Below the pieces are notes generated by a model. The model saw only the letters and a program-made list of their open reading frames with translations. It was not told the DNA's origin and did no database searches. A stretch of DNA of 64,000 nucleotides from Aldehydirespirator sp965116195 (GTDB taxonomy: Bacteria; Actinomycetota; Acidimicrobiia; Acidimicrobiales; Aldehydirespiratoraceae), in contig OZ220491.1 in NCBI GenBank assembly GCA_965116195.1, forward strand, positions 1,426,001-1,490,000, read 5' to 3'. Positions within the stretch are counted from its first letter, which is position 1. Each line of letters starts with the position of its first letter. Both the position numbers and the translations under genes were made by a program. Positions 50,601 to 59,185 of the stretch are shown in pieces.

Positions 50601-52300
50601 GGCTGCGGATCCAACAGGTTGCGCTCGGGGCCGACCCTTGCGTACAGCGACGTGACCAACTCTTCACGGATCGCATCCAAAGGAGGGTTGGTCACCTGTG
50701 CGAACAGCTGTTTGAAGAAGTCGTAGATGGGCCGGGAGCGGTCCGACAACACCGCCGGGGGCGTGTCGGTACCCATTGACCCCAGGGCCTCTTTGCCGTT
50801 CGCGATCATGGGTGCCAGCAGCAGCCGGTGCTCTTCATGGGTGTGGCCGAACGCCTGCTGGCGCTGGATCAGTGACCCCTCCTCGCGGTGAACCGGATCG
50901 CGACGGGGCAGGTCATCCATGTGTACGAGGTTGGCATCAAGCCAGCGCCGGTACGGGCGTGCTGATGCCAGGCCGTCCTTGATCTCGCCGTCACGCACGA
51001 TGCGGCCCGCCGCTGTGTCGATGAGGAACATCCGACCGGGTTGCAGGCGACCCTTCTCGGCCACCGAACTCTGCGCAACCTCGATCACCCCCGTCTCAGA
51101 CGCCATGACCGCCAGCCCGTCGTTGGTCACCAGATAGCGAGACGGACGCAGTCCGTTGCGGTCCAGCACCGCGCCGATCATCGTGCCGTCGGTGAAGGCG
51201 ATCGAGGCCGGGCCGTCCCAGGGTTCCATGCGTGTGGCGTGATACTGGTAGAAGGCCTTGCGCTCATCGCTCATCTCGCCGTGGTGTTCCCAGGGTTCGG
51301 GGATCATCATCAGCATTGCCTCGGCCAGCGAACACCCGCTGAGGGTCAGGATCTCCAGCACTTCGTCAAACGCCGCGGTGTCGCTGGCGTCGGGAGTGCA
51401 GATCGGCAGTGCCCGCTCAAGACCCCCGAGGTGCGGTGACGACAGCAGCGCCTCGCGGGCCTGCATCCAGTTGCGGTTGCCTTGGATGGTGTTGATCTCG
51501 CCGTTGTGGGCGATCATCCGGTAGGGGTGTGCCAGCGGCCATGACGGGAAGGTGTTGGTGGAGAAGCGGGAATGCACCAGCGCCAGGGCGCTTTCGACGC
51601 GCTCGTCGTGCAGGTCGGTGTAGAAGGCTGCAAGTTGTCGGGAGATCAGCATTCCCTTGTAGACGATGGTGCGGGCGCTGAGACTGGGAAAGTAGACCCC
51701 GGTGTGAGGGGGTGCCGCCGCCCCCATCGCCGCCGTGATGTCCTCGGCAGCTGAGTAACCCGCACCGGACGGGCCGATCTCATGCTCGATCCGCTTGCGC
51801 ACGATGTAGATGCGACGATCAAGATGGATGCCTGACAAGCCGTGGCCGGCGATGAACACCTGCCCGAAGCTGGGCATGGCATCACGCGCTCCATGTCCCA
51901 CTGCTGTGGGATCAACCGGAAGCTCGCGCCAGCCGATCACGTCAAGGCCCTCGGAGCGAACTATGGACTCAACTGACGCTACTGCACCGGCGACCTCATC
52001 GGGATCCGGTGGAAGGAAGCCGATACCGGTTGCGTAGTGCCCGGCAGGTGGTAGGGAGAAGTCCACGACATCGCGCAGGAAGCGGTCGGGTATCTGTATC
52101 AGCACACCTGCACCGTCGCCGGTTTTGGGGTCTGAGCCGAGCGCGCCACGGTGTTCCAGATTGCACAGGGCGCGGATGCCCAGCGAAACGATGCGATGCG
52201 TTGCCCGTCCGCCAACGTCGCAGACGAAACTGACACCACAGGAGTCGTGCTCGTGGCGTGGGTCATAGAGGCCCTGGCGTGACGGCGTGCGGATGTCCAT
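47687..52300 (-). CDS. gltB: glutamate synthase, large (alpha) subunit
   Basis: A 1537-residue GOGAT large subunit making two glutamates from glutamine and 2-oxoglutarate. Class II amidotransferase domain with Cys21 in HDSCGVSFVCD (short propeptide expected to be cleaved), NRNWMQAREAL; central domain; FMN synthase domain with GAMSYGSISREAHETLA, AKPGEGGQLPGHKVYPWIA and GHDGGTGASPLTSIKHAG; 3Fe-4S cysteines CVMMRVCHLDTCPVG; C-terminal glutamate-synthase beta-helix (GLSGGRIVIRP, GATGGEMFLRG). ATG 52300 follows GGGGAG. The frame upstream to 52672 is an artefact. Confidence 0.95.
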   Translation of the reverse strand: MDIRTPSRQGLYDPRHEHDSCGVSFVCDVGGRATHRIVSLGIRALCNLEHRGALGSDPKTGDGAGVLIQIPDRFLRDVVDFSLPPAGHYATGIGFLPPDPDEVAGAVASVESIVRSEGLDVIGWRELPVDPTAVGHGARDAMPSFGQVFIAGHGLSGIHLDRRIYIVRKRIEHEIGPSGAGYSAAEDITAAMGAAAPPHTGVYFPSLSARTIVYKGMLISRQLAAFYTDLHDERVESALALVHSRFSTNTFPSWPLAHPYRMIAHNGEINTIQGNRNWMQAREALLSSPHLGGLERALPICTPDASDTAAFDEVLEILTLSGCSLAEAMLMMIPEPWEHHGEMSDERKAFYQYHATRMEPWDGPASIAFTDGTMIGAVLDRNGLRPSRYLVTNDGLAVMASETGVIEVAQSSVAEKGRLQPGRMFLIDTAAGRIVRDGEIKDGLASARPYRRWLDANLVHMDDLPRRDPVHREEGSLIQRQQAFGHTHEEHRLLLAPMIANGKEALGSMGTDTPPAVLSDRSRPIYDFFKQLFAQVTNPPLDAIREELVTSLYARVGPERNLLDPQPSSCRTVHLDRPVITDDELARLAEINGHDGLEDFRCESLTALFCVAEGGDGLKRALQTLREQASAAITAGATMLIVSDRGGDEQLAPIPSLLAVSAVHQHLIRERSRTRVGLIAESGDAREVHHFCLHIGYGANAVNPYLALETVAAMVRDGLYGLDPSLGVEAAQHNYVKAACAGVLKVMSKMGISTVASYTGAQIFEAIGLAPELVDEYFTGTSSRLGGIGIDQIAAAVAERHQRAHPPNPARRAHRTIEAGGEYQWRREGEYHLFNPETVFKLQHATRERRFDIFREYTSRVDDQSSRLGTLRGLFRLRTDLRPAVPVDEVEPASEIVKRFATGAMSYGSISREAHETLAIAMNRIGAKSNTGEGGEDADRYEPDPNGDLRRSAVKQAASGRFGVTSEYLVNADDIQIKMAQGAKPGEGGQLPGHKVYPWIAKTRHSTPGVGLISPPPHHDIYSIEDLAQLIHDLKNANPSARVHVKLVSEVGVGTVAAGVSKAHADVVLISGHDGGTGASPLTSIKHAGAPWELGLAETQQTLLLNDLRDRIVVQVDGQLKTGRDVVVAALLGAEEFGFATAPLVVMGCVMMRVCHLDTCPVGIATQNPELREKFLGRPEFVVNFFEFIAEEVRELLASLGFRSIKEAVGQLELLDVVEAVEHWKASGLDLSPVLHLPQLAADAARHQRVSQDHGLERALDQMLMQLSEGALNDGHPVTIDIPIRNVNRTVGTLLGSEVTRRYGARGLADDTIVVNLSGSAGTSLGAFVPRGVTLRLEGDANDYVGKGLSGGRIVIRPPADADFVAEHNVIAGNVIGYGATGGEMFLRGLVGERFCVRNSGALAVVEGVGDHGCEYMTGGRAVILGPVGRNFAAGMSGGIAYVYDPRSRLPVRLNGEMVELEALDEQDIQWLHQVVGRHAHETGSAVAGRLLADWDAAVTNFAKVMPIDYRRVLNAAEQARMDGVDEMVAVMASAHD

Positions 52301-52848
52301 GAAACTCCCCGAGTGGTTGCGGACCGTTGTGGGCGCGGCCCGACATGCGTGTCTGAGCTTGGATCTGCCTGGTTCACCTGCGGGCCGCTGCGGGCGCGGA
52401 CCGACATGCGAACGGGCGGGTGTCCTCTGAGCCGTCTGTGCGAAAACTGTGCAAACCCGCAGGCCGCAAGCAACAGCACGGCATGGGCAGGGGCATCGTT
52501 GGCCCTGCACCCGTGAGAACAGCACCCCCACCCTACCGTGCTGCTGACTCGCAGCCACCGCCGACCTACTGTTCATGCGCAGGGGTGAGTCGTCATCATC
52601 GCAGCCGACCCTCCCGCCTGCACGTTCCCCTCCGCCAGCGCGGGGGACAGGTCGGTAAACCAAGGGTTCCACAGGGAGTTACCAGAAGATGCAACTGGCT
52701 GAGATGAACTGATATCAAAACTGTGGCTACAGCAGGCGAAACTGGGGCGCGTTGAGTTGGGCCACGGGCGTTGGCGCTGTGGCGACAGGTGAAAAATTGC
52801 TTGTGACCTGCAGGGCACCGTTGGGAGATGAACTGCAGGCTGCGCCGT
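52301..52848. repeat. gltB upstream region with a duplication
   Basis: GCGGACCGTTGTGGGCGCGG plus CCCGACATGCG at about 52319 recurs as GCGGGCCGCTGCGGGCGCGG plus ACCGACATGCG at about 52380 (61-bp step). 52470-52848 shows no convincing gene on either strand. The gltB promoter should be here. Confidence 0.6.
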
Positions 52849-53460
52849 TTAGGTCAGCTTGTCAGGATCTGCTGTCAGATCTTCCAACTCGGCTACCAGG
52901 CATGCATACATTGCACACTCGGCTACCTCGCCACTGATCTCGGGATCGGTGCCCTCCGAGGCGTTGATCACCACCAACGTGACTCCCAGACCTTCATCTT
53001 GTGTCAGGCTCAGCGCCAGCGGCATCTCCTCCTCGTCATCGCCAGACGAACGAGAAATCGAGCCCTCGTCAGATGTCAGACGGATATACCGGCTTGAGAT
53101 GACCGCATCGGCACGTTTCGCTTCCAGTGTCGTCACAAAGGCAAACGACACCGACTCGCCACTCGCTACTCGGTACAGCCCTCCCCCAACATGGTCCACA
53201 CCTTCGGGCGAAGCCAGCGACAGACGTGTACCTGAGTCAAGACTGCATCCCAGCATTGACGCAAGCAGTGCGCTGGCACCGGTTGCCACGACGAGTTCAC
53301 GGAACTCAGCAGGATGGAGTTGGCATTTCGGGTCTGTCAGGGGACCGACGGAACAATGCGTTCCGTCGGAGCCTGACAGGTCAAGCCGGGCACCCGGCAG
53401 ATGGAACGCCAATGCGGCGGCCACCTCAAGTGCTCCGGCAATTGGGGCGACAGATGTCAC
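52849..53460 (-). CDS. hypothetical protein
   Basis: A 203-residue acidic protein: VAPIAGALEVAAALAFHLPGAR, TGASALLASMLGCSL, EGVDHVGGGLYRVASGESVSF, ALSLTQDEGLGVTLVVINA, EISGEVAECAMYACLVAELED. GTG 53460 has AAAGGAG 6-8 bp upstream, which supports a real gene. No signal peptide or recognised domain. Confidence 0.6.
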   Translation of the reverse strand: MTSVAPIAGALEVAAALAFHLPGARLDLSGSDGTHCSVGPLTDPKCQLHPAEFRELVVATGASALLASMLGCSLDSGTRLSLASPEGVDHVGGGLYRVASGESVSFAFVTTLEAKRADAVISSRYIRLTSDEGSISRSSGDDEEEMPLALSLTQDEGLGVTLVVINASEGTDPEISGEVAECAMYACLVAELEDLTADPDKLT

Positions 53461-53945
53461 TTCATGCTCCTTTCACGGGAAGCAGCCGAAGACGACAGCC
53501 GAATCTCGCCCGCAGTCACACATGCTGTTGCGACACTTCGCCGCGTCCTCCCTATCGCGCCAGCAACGTCAGGGTTCACGGGATCAAGCTGAACAACCGC
53601 CCGTGAGGGAGCGAGACACCATTCGGGCACTCCTAGCCCGGCAAACAAGCACCGAAACCACCCAGAAGCAGTAACAGCTATGGCGTGCGGCAAGCTAGCA
53701 GGACAACAGCGTTACGCCAAGTCGAGGCCCCCCCCTCACGACCTCCCGCGGCACGGGACTGATCGCCACCGCCATGGGGAAGTACCGGATCGGGTGTCGG
53801 CCTGCCCGTGGGCAAGGGCTGATCGCTGGTACCGAAAGCTCCCAAGCCGTTGCGAGGCTGCGAATCTCCATGGCCAAGGCAGGTCACGACTCGCGGCGAC
53901 ATCTAGTGACCTTGCGTAGCTGGCCTTCCCACGGTAGGGGGGTGG
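53461..53945. other. 485-bp spacer without recognised gene
   Basis: Frames on both strands are short and lack gene-like composition. TGATCGCCACCGCCATGGGG-like and TGATCGCTGGTACC sequences hint at an old duplication near 53760-53830. Nothing else supported. Confidence 0.4.
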
Positions 53946-54842
53946 TCAGATGGTGGCTTGCCAGGTGTCTCGCAGTTGGCGCATCGTGGTCAAGGCGTGG
54001 GGCTGCGATTCGAGCCAACGCTTCCACCGGGGAGTTCTGAACAGTTCGTACTCGTCAATACGCACATGACATGTGTCGGGTTCGATCACCTCTATCTCGG
54101 CGGTGCCCGGCGCGTTGGGATGGAAGGCGCAGTACACGAGCTGCTGATCCAAGCCCGACAGCATCGCCTGATAGTCGGCGGGCTGGTTGCGAGGTCGGGA
54201 GAAGTCCGTCTCAAGTACCTGGTCAAACACCGGCATACCGGCTGCTGTGGCCGAGGCGACCGCCCTGTTGTACGGCTCCTCGTCGGCACCCGCAAGGTGG
54301 TTACATGGGCCGTACGCGCTGAGCCGACCGGTCAGCAGCACAGGAACACCGAGCTCAACGCCCAGCGCCGCGTACCGCTCACACCATTCAGGTGCCAGCG
54401 CAGAACCCATGTGAGCGTCCAGATGCGTGACATCAATACCGGCAGCAATGGCTCGTTCGATCTGGCTGCGCCACTCGGCCTCGACTGCCTCCGGGTGGGC
54501 GTGGCGACGTACTGATGCCACATCGGGCCACATGTAACCGTGCGTGTCAACAAGTCCTGACGCAGAGCCGGGCCGGGTGACCGGTGCCCAGCGGTAGTGG
54601 GTCATCTCGGAGGTGAGGGTGAGATGCACACCGCAGTCCAGGTCGGGGTCAGCAGCAGCCGCTTCGGCGACTTCGCTGAACCAGGGGCACGGCACCATCA
54701 CCGAGCCGGACGTGATCGTGCCGTGACGTGAGAGCTCCAAAAAAGCGCGATTGGCCCCATGGTTCATCCCCACGTCATCCGCATGCACCACCAAGCGAGT
54801 AACCCCGTTCGCAAGTGTCGAAGGCGCAGTCCAAAACGTCAT
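53946..54842 (-). CDS. YdjC/ChbG-family carbohydrate deacetylase
   Basis: A 298-residue protein of the YdjC-like fold. Metal-binding VVHADDVGMNHGANRAF, GVHLTLTSEM, DVTHLDAHMGSALAPEW and YCAFHPN match the Asp/His metal ligands and catalytic residues of ChbG-type deacetylases that remove acetyl groups from N-acetyl sugars. Cytoplasmic. The start is ATG 54842. Substrate unknown; it is divergent from the PhyH gene. Confidence 0.85.
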   Translation of the reverse strand: MTFWTAPSTLANGVTRLVVHADDVGMNHGANRAFLELSRHGTITSGSVMVPCPWFSEVAEAAAADPDLDCGVHLTLTSEMTHYRWAPVTRPGSASGLVDTHGYMWPDVASVRRHAHPEAVEAEWRSQIERAIAAGIDVTHLDAHMGSALAPEWCERYAALGVELGVPVLLTGRLSAYGPCNHLAGADEEPYNRAVASATAAGMPVFDQVLETDFSRPRNQPADYQAMLSGLDQQLVYCAFHPNAPGTAEIEVIEPDTCHVRIDEYELFRTPRWKRWLESQPHALTTMRQLRDTWQATI

Positions 54843-54974
54843 TGCCTATGCCGACCTCTGATGTCGCCCCGAGACAAGGGCGCTAACGCCACGATCAAGA
54901 ACATCACCATCCCAGACTAGACGATCGTCAAGGAGCGAGAGGGGATCTCGGTCAAGCCGTTGGACAGGCAGGCT

Positions 54975-55110
54975 TGACCTTGGGCTGTGACTCCGCGCCG
55001 TTTCTCGATTTGGTGAGATGATGTAGATGATGTATTCGGGTGCCTCTGTCAACTGGGCGTAACCTCAGGCCTGTGACTCTGCGCCATTTTTCGCCGGGGG
55101 TTGAGGTGTC
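54975..55110 (+). repeat. duplicated start of the phytanoyl-CoA dioxygenase gene (87 bp)
   Basis: GGGCTGTGACTCCGCGCCGT plus TTCTCG at 54982 is a diverged copy of AGGCCTGTGACTCTGCGCCA plus TTTTTCG at 55068. The shared GTG stands at 54986 and 55073. This supports GTG 55073 as the native start. Confidence 0.75.
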
Positions 55111-55993
55111 CGAGGTGAGCGATCACCTGCGTCGCCACGGTTACGCCATCGTGGACGATGTTGTGGATGACGCGTTGTGTGACCAACTGGAGGCCGAGGC
55201 CATGGGGTACATTGCTGCCTCTGATCCCGGACGTGACGACTATGACGGACGGTTCACCCGACGCACCGGCGCACTCGTGGCTCGTTGCCCGACGGCTCGT
55301 ACTCTGGTGATGCATCCTCTGGCTCTCGGCGTTGTCAGGCACTTTCTGGGCCATGCCAGTGCTGTGCAACTCCATCTGACCCAGATCATCTCGGTGGCTC
55401 CCGGCGAGACCCGCCAGAAGCTGCACCGTGACGAAATGGCCTTCGACTTCTTTGACTTCGGCCCCGACTACCATCCGCAATGCAACACCTTGTGGGCGTT
55501 GAGCGACTTCACAGCCAGCAACGGTGCCACCTGGATACTGCCCGGCTCATCCGCACTTGATGACAATGCTGCCCTGTCGTCAATCACCGGCGCTCAGGTC
55601 GAGATGAACCGTGGCAGTCTGTTGTTTTATGAGGGCAAGGTGCTGCACGGTGCCGGAGCCAACACCAGCACCGACATTCGTCGAGGCGTGAACATCACCT
55701 ATGCGGTCGGCTGGGTGCGCCAGGAGGAGAATCAGTACCTGGCCTGCCCGCCCGACATCGCCCGCACACTTGATGACGACCTGTTGAAGTTGATGGGCTA
55801 CGAGCAGGGCGCGTTCGCACTCGGCTATGTGGGCGATCAGACCGACCCGTTGTCTGCTCTACGAGACGGCACAGCCAAGGCCATGACCATCAAAGACATG
55901 GCCGAACATGACGAACGAGCCCGGCACTTTGCAGCCGATATCGGGATGTCTCAGTGCTTTCACGGAGCAGCAGGTCCCACACCCTCGGTCTGA
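55073..55993 (+). CDS. phytanoyl-CoA dioxygenase (PhyH) family protein
   Basis: A 306-residue Fe(II)/2-oxoglutarate dioxygenase. N-terminal LRRHGYAIVDDVVDD; iron motif HxD in QKLHRDEMAFD; TLWALSDFTASNGATWILPGS; distal His in VLHGAGANTS and the 2-oxoglutarate Arg in RRGVNITYAVGW. PhyH proteins hydroxylate varied small molecules; they are abundant in sponge-symbiont genomes, which supports the habitat guess. GTG 55073 is chosen from the duplicated start; GTG 55040 extends the frame by 11 codons. Confidence 0.88.
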   Translation: MTLRHFSPGVEVSEVSDHLRRHGYAIVDDVVDDALCDQLEAEAMGYIAASDPGRDDYDGRFTRRTGALVARCPTARTLVMHPLALGVVRHFLGHASAVQLHLTQIISVAPGETRQKLHRDEMAFDFFDFGPDYHPQCNTLWALSDFTASNGATWILPGSSALDDNAALSSITGAQVEMNRGSLLFYEGKVLHGAGANTSTDIRRGVNITYAVGWVRQEENQYLACPPDIARTLDDDLLKLMGYEQGAFALGYVGDQTDPLSALRDGTAKAMTIKDMAEHDERARHFAADIGMSQCFHGAAGPTPSV

Positions 55994-56010
55994 TTGCGGA
56001 GCTTGCCGGT

Positions 56011-57102
56011 TCAGAACGGGCGCATGGCGATCACATTGCGGATGGCAGCGCCGGTTGACACCTCGGCGATGGCGTCGTTGATGTGATCCAACGGGTAGAC
56101 ACCGGAGACGAGTTCGTCAAGTTTGAGTGACCCGTCACGGTACCAGGCGAGGATCCGCTCCAGGTCGGGGCGCAGCCGTCCAGACCCCATCTTGGAACCC
56201 AGAATGCGTCGCCCTGTGTCGGCAAGCTCCAGCGGGTCGATCTCCAGGCGTGTGCCCAACGCAGGCATACCGACAAGCACGAGTTCACCACCCGGAACCA
56301 GCAATTCCAGCCCGGCGCTCATAGCAGCAGACGAACCCACGGTCACGAACACATGTGTTACCCCGGCCTGTCCTGTGGCCCTGCGCAAGGCATCGGCCAC
56401 ATCCCCTGAGGCGAGGGCCGTATGTGTTGCCCCGAAGCGCCGGGCAGTGTCCAGTTTGTGGTCAGTGATGTCGATGGCGATGATCGTCGGCGCACCGGCC
56501 AACCGGGCACCCTGAATGGTGTTGAGGCCCACACCGCCTGCGCCGATCACGGCCACGGTTGATGTCGCATCCACCGATGAGGTGTTGATCACAGCGCCCA
56601 CGCCGGTAATCACACCGCAGCCAAGCAGTGCCGCGGCAGGCCATGAGATACCGGCGGGCAGCGCCACGACCTGGGAGTGATGCACGAGAACTTCCTGTGC
56701 GAAGGCACCACACCTCAGTCCGGCCTGCACCACTTCGCCGCTGGCGGACTGCAGTCTTTCGGCCGGCGGGCCGAGGTCGGTTTCGCAGAACACCTGACAG
56801 CCGCGTTGACATTGTGGGCAGATACCACAGGAGCGGATCAAACTCACCGCCACACGGTCACCGACACCCACCTCGCAGACTTCGCTGACACCTGGGCCGA
56901 TCTCGGATACGACTCCGGCAGCTTCATGACCATAAACAGCCGGCAACGTGCCACCCCATGAACCCTCGGCATAGTGAATGTCGCTGTGGCAGACCGCGCA
57001 GGCCACCACCTCCACGCGAACTTCGTTGCGTCCGACAGGACTGAGCAGCAACTCCTCAATCACGAGCGGCGCACCGAACTCACGACAAACCGCGGCCCGC
57101 AT
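56011..57102 (-). CDS. zinc-dependent alcohol dehydrogenase (class III-like)
   Basis: A 363-residue medium-chain dehydrogenase. Catalytic zinc ligands in CAVCHSDIHYAEG and YGHEAAGVV; four structural-zinc Cys in CGICPQCQRGCQVFC; NAD-binding VIGAGGVGLNTIQGARLAG with the Asp in AIDITDHK; C-terminal LVSGVYPLDHINDAIAEV. ATG 57102 stands 8 bp after GAGGAGG, favoured over ATG 57108 and GTG 57111. It oxidises an alcohol or thiol adduct; substrate unknown. Confidence 0.92.
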   Translation of the reverse strand: MRAAVCREFGAPLVIEELLLSPVGRNEVRVEVVACAVCHSDIHYAEGSWGGTLPAVYGHEAAGVVSEIGPGVSEVCEVGVGDRVAVSLIRSCGICPQCQRGCQVFCETDLGPPAERLQSASGEVVQAGLRCGAFAQEVLVHHSQVVALPAGISWPAAALLGCGVITGVGAVINTSSVDATSTVAVIGAGGVGLNTIQGARLAGAPTIIAIDITDHKLDTARRFGATHTALASGDVADALRRATGQAGVTHVFVTVGSSAAMSAGLELLVPGGELVLVGMPALGTRLEIDPLELADTGRRILGSKMGSGRLRPDLERILAWYRDGSLKLDELVSGVYPLDHINDAIAEVSTGAAIRNVIAMRPF

Positions 57103-57174
57103 CGTCATCACCTCCTCGGGGGTACCGTCCCGGCGGGCACTCCGTTACCTGACAGCATCATCTCCACCAAGAGC

Positions 57175-57450
57175 ATGACCGCATTGCGACAAAGGGCCGG
57201 TGTAGCGCTTCCAGATGTTGATCCCATTCACCACAACTGTTTGGAGTCCTCCACGATCAGACCCCGACCCTCCATAGAGAACCTCTGAGAGTGTCACATT
57301 GATTGCCGACCTCAGCCATTGCCGTGAGCCGGTCATCAAGGCTCAGGTTGATGACTGTTGCGCCCTGGCCTTGGACTCCAGCCACACTTGTCCGTCAAAG
57401 CCAAGGCGTACCACATCGCTACCAGACGGATCGCACCGTTTGGCAGCAGA
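57175..57450 (-). pseudogene. decayed copy of the PPOX-family gene at 60752-61300
   Basis: Long blocks match the intact gene: GGTGTAGCGCTTCCAGATGT, ACTCCAGCCACACTTGTCCG, GGCGTACCACAT and CGGTCATCAAGG, in the same order, with small indels and frame breaks. Only the middle of the gene is represented, without a usable start. Strand is as for the intact copy. Confidence 0.85.
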
Positions 57451-57534
57451 GCAGTCGTGTACATCGCATGGCATCATGCTTCAAAGACTTGGCCTCCAAT
57501 CTGCAAGTGCCCCGCCAGTAGGTTCTTGACCCGC

Positions 57535-58543
57535 TCATAGCCGCACCTTACCCCAGCAGGTGATGGTGCCATCCGTACCTATAGCGCACGTATGTTCGCC
57601 GTCGGCTGTGATCGTCTTGTATGTGCCCGCCGGAGGCGTGACCTGCCCGAAGCGGTTGCTGCTTCCCCAGCAGGTGATGGTGTCATCAGTACCTATAGCG
57701 CACGAATACCCCCCTTTGATCGCACGAAAACCCCCCGGCGGTTGTGACCGTTTTGTATTTGCCTGCTGGAGGCGTGTCCTGCCCATGGTTGCTGCGTCCC
57801 CAGCAGGTGATGGTGTCATCAGTACGAATAGCGCACGAATGAAGGTCGCCGACTGTGACGGTTTTGTATTTGCCTGCCGGGGGTCTCTCCGCACCAGATT
57901 TGGCAAGTTCGGCCTCCCAGCAGGAGATAGTGTCATCAGTACCTATAGCGCACAAGTGCCCTCCTCCGGATGTGACGGTTTTGTATGTGCCTGCCGGAGG
58001 CGAGGCCCGTCCATCGTAGTCATATCCCCAGCAGGTGATGGTGTCATCAGTACGAATAGCACACGAATGCCAGTCGCCGACCGCGACGGCTTTGTACGTG
58101 CCCGCCGGCGGGGCCTTCTGATATCTGCCTCCCCAGCAGGTGATGGTGTCATCAACCTGTATCGCGCACGTATATTCATCGCCGGCTGCGACATGTTTGT
58201 ATTTGCTGACCGGAGGGTTGGCCTGCCCATAGTCGTCATCTCCCCAGCAGGTGATGGTGTCATCAGTACGAATAGCGCACGAATGCCAACTGCCGGCTGT
58301 GACATGTTTGTAGGTTGCGGGTGGTTCGGGGGGTCGTTGGTCTTGGGCTGAGCCCGTGTCGGTGACCTGCGTACTGGATCCGGCCAAGACAGAACTCACG
58401 GGCACTAGAACCGCCGCGAAACAGCCACCAAGAAAACAACCCGCAAACGCACGTAGCAAAACGTCGAACAACGGCGGCGAACCTATACCGGAGCACCCCA
58501 CGCACCCCTCCATCCCCCCGAAAAACCGCTGTCTTGCGTTCAC
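57535..58543 (-). pseudogene. RCC1-repeat protein gene broken by a 22-bp duplication
   Basis: N-terminal signal/anchor (FAGCFLGGCFAAVLVPVSSV), then RCC1-type repeats (YKHVTAGSWHSCAIRTDDT, ITCWGDDDYGQ). After GKYKTVTTAGGFSCD the frame is lost and the repeats resume in another frame from about 57735 to 57535 (GGYSCAIGTDDTITCWG). At the break, CGCACGAATACCCCCCTTTG plus AT (57699-57720) is followed by CGCACGAAAACCCCCC (57721-), a 22-bp tandem copy. A frameshift by duplication is the simplest cause. C6/G6 runs in both copies could also slip. Confidence 0.8.
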
Positions 58544-58759
58544 CGCATGTCGGTGGTGTCATCAGAGCACTCCCATCTGCGCTGTCAACCAATGATGCAC
58601 ATCACCAAGACTACTACCCCCCACCAAGAGACACAAGTGAGCCACCCCGGTGGTTTGTGGAGGCACTGATCCTTGAGAGGATGGAGTTACGTCTAGGTGT
58701 AGTGGACATAGAGGTTGGTAGCAGTGTGACGGGGTGAGCCTCCTGTGGTAGTTGTGGGG
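58544..58759. other. spacer left of the IS3 element
   Basis: No gene or repeat recognised. It holds the putative promoter of the broken RCC1 gene and the left target flank of the IS. Confidence 0.4.
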
Positions 58760-58834
58760 TGCTTCCCCCCGTTGACCGGTCACCTCATTTGGTGCTTCCC
58801 CCCGTTGACCGGTCACCTCATTTAGGAGGTAGTC

Positions 58835-59185
58835 ATGTCAGTGATGTATGAGAAATGTGATCAGCAGAAGCAGCGTGCGGGTCCGGTGTTGGCACCGGGT
58901 CGGTCGCGTAGGTCTTTTGATGCGGAGTTCAAGGCTGACGCGGTGGCGTTGGTGCTCGAGGAGGGTCGATCGATCGCGTCGGTGGCTCGTTCACTGGGGA
59001 TCGGTGCCACGAATCTGGGCAACTGGGTTCGCCAGGCGCGTGTTGATCGTGGTGAACGTGAAGGAATGACTTCTGCTGAGCGTGAGGAGCTGGTCCGGTT
59101 GCGTCGCGAGAACATGCGGCTGCGTCAGGAGCGTGAGCTGCTCAAACGAGCAACGGCGGTTTGGGTGAAGGAGTTGGGACAGTGA
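58835..59185 (+). CDS. IS3-family transposase OrfA
   Basis: A 116-residue DNA-binding subunit: RSFDAEFKADAVALVLEEGR, SIASVARSLGIGATNLGNW (helix-turn-helix), and a C-terminal coiled coil LVRLRRENMRLRQERELLKR. ATG 58835 follows AGGAGG. The stop overlaps the orfB GTG (GTGA). A near-identical orphan copy is at 20573-20923. Confidence 0.92.
   Translation: MSVMYEKCDQQKQRAGPVLAPGRSRRSFDAEFKADAVALVLEEGRSIASVARSLGIGATNLGNWVRQARVDRGEREGMTSAEREELVRLRRENMRLRQERELLKRATAVWVKELGQ

Noticed and set aside
47687..52672. A 1661-residue form of gltB
   Set aside because: The N-terminal 124 residues lie in duplicated upstream DNA; ATG 52300 has a GGGGAG site and places the catalytic Cys at position 21.
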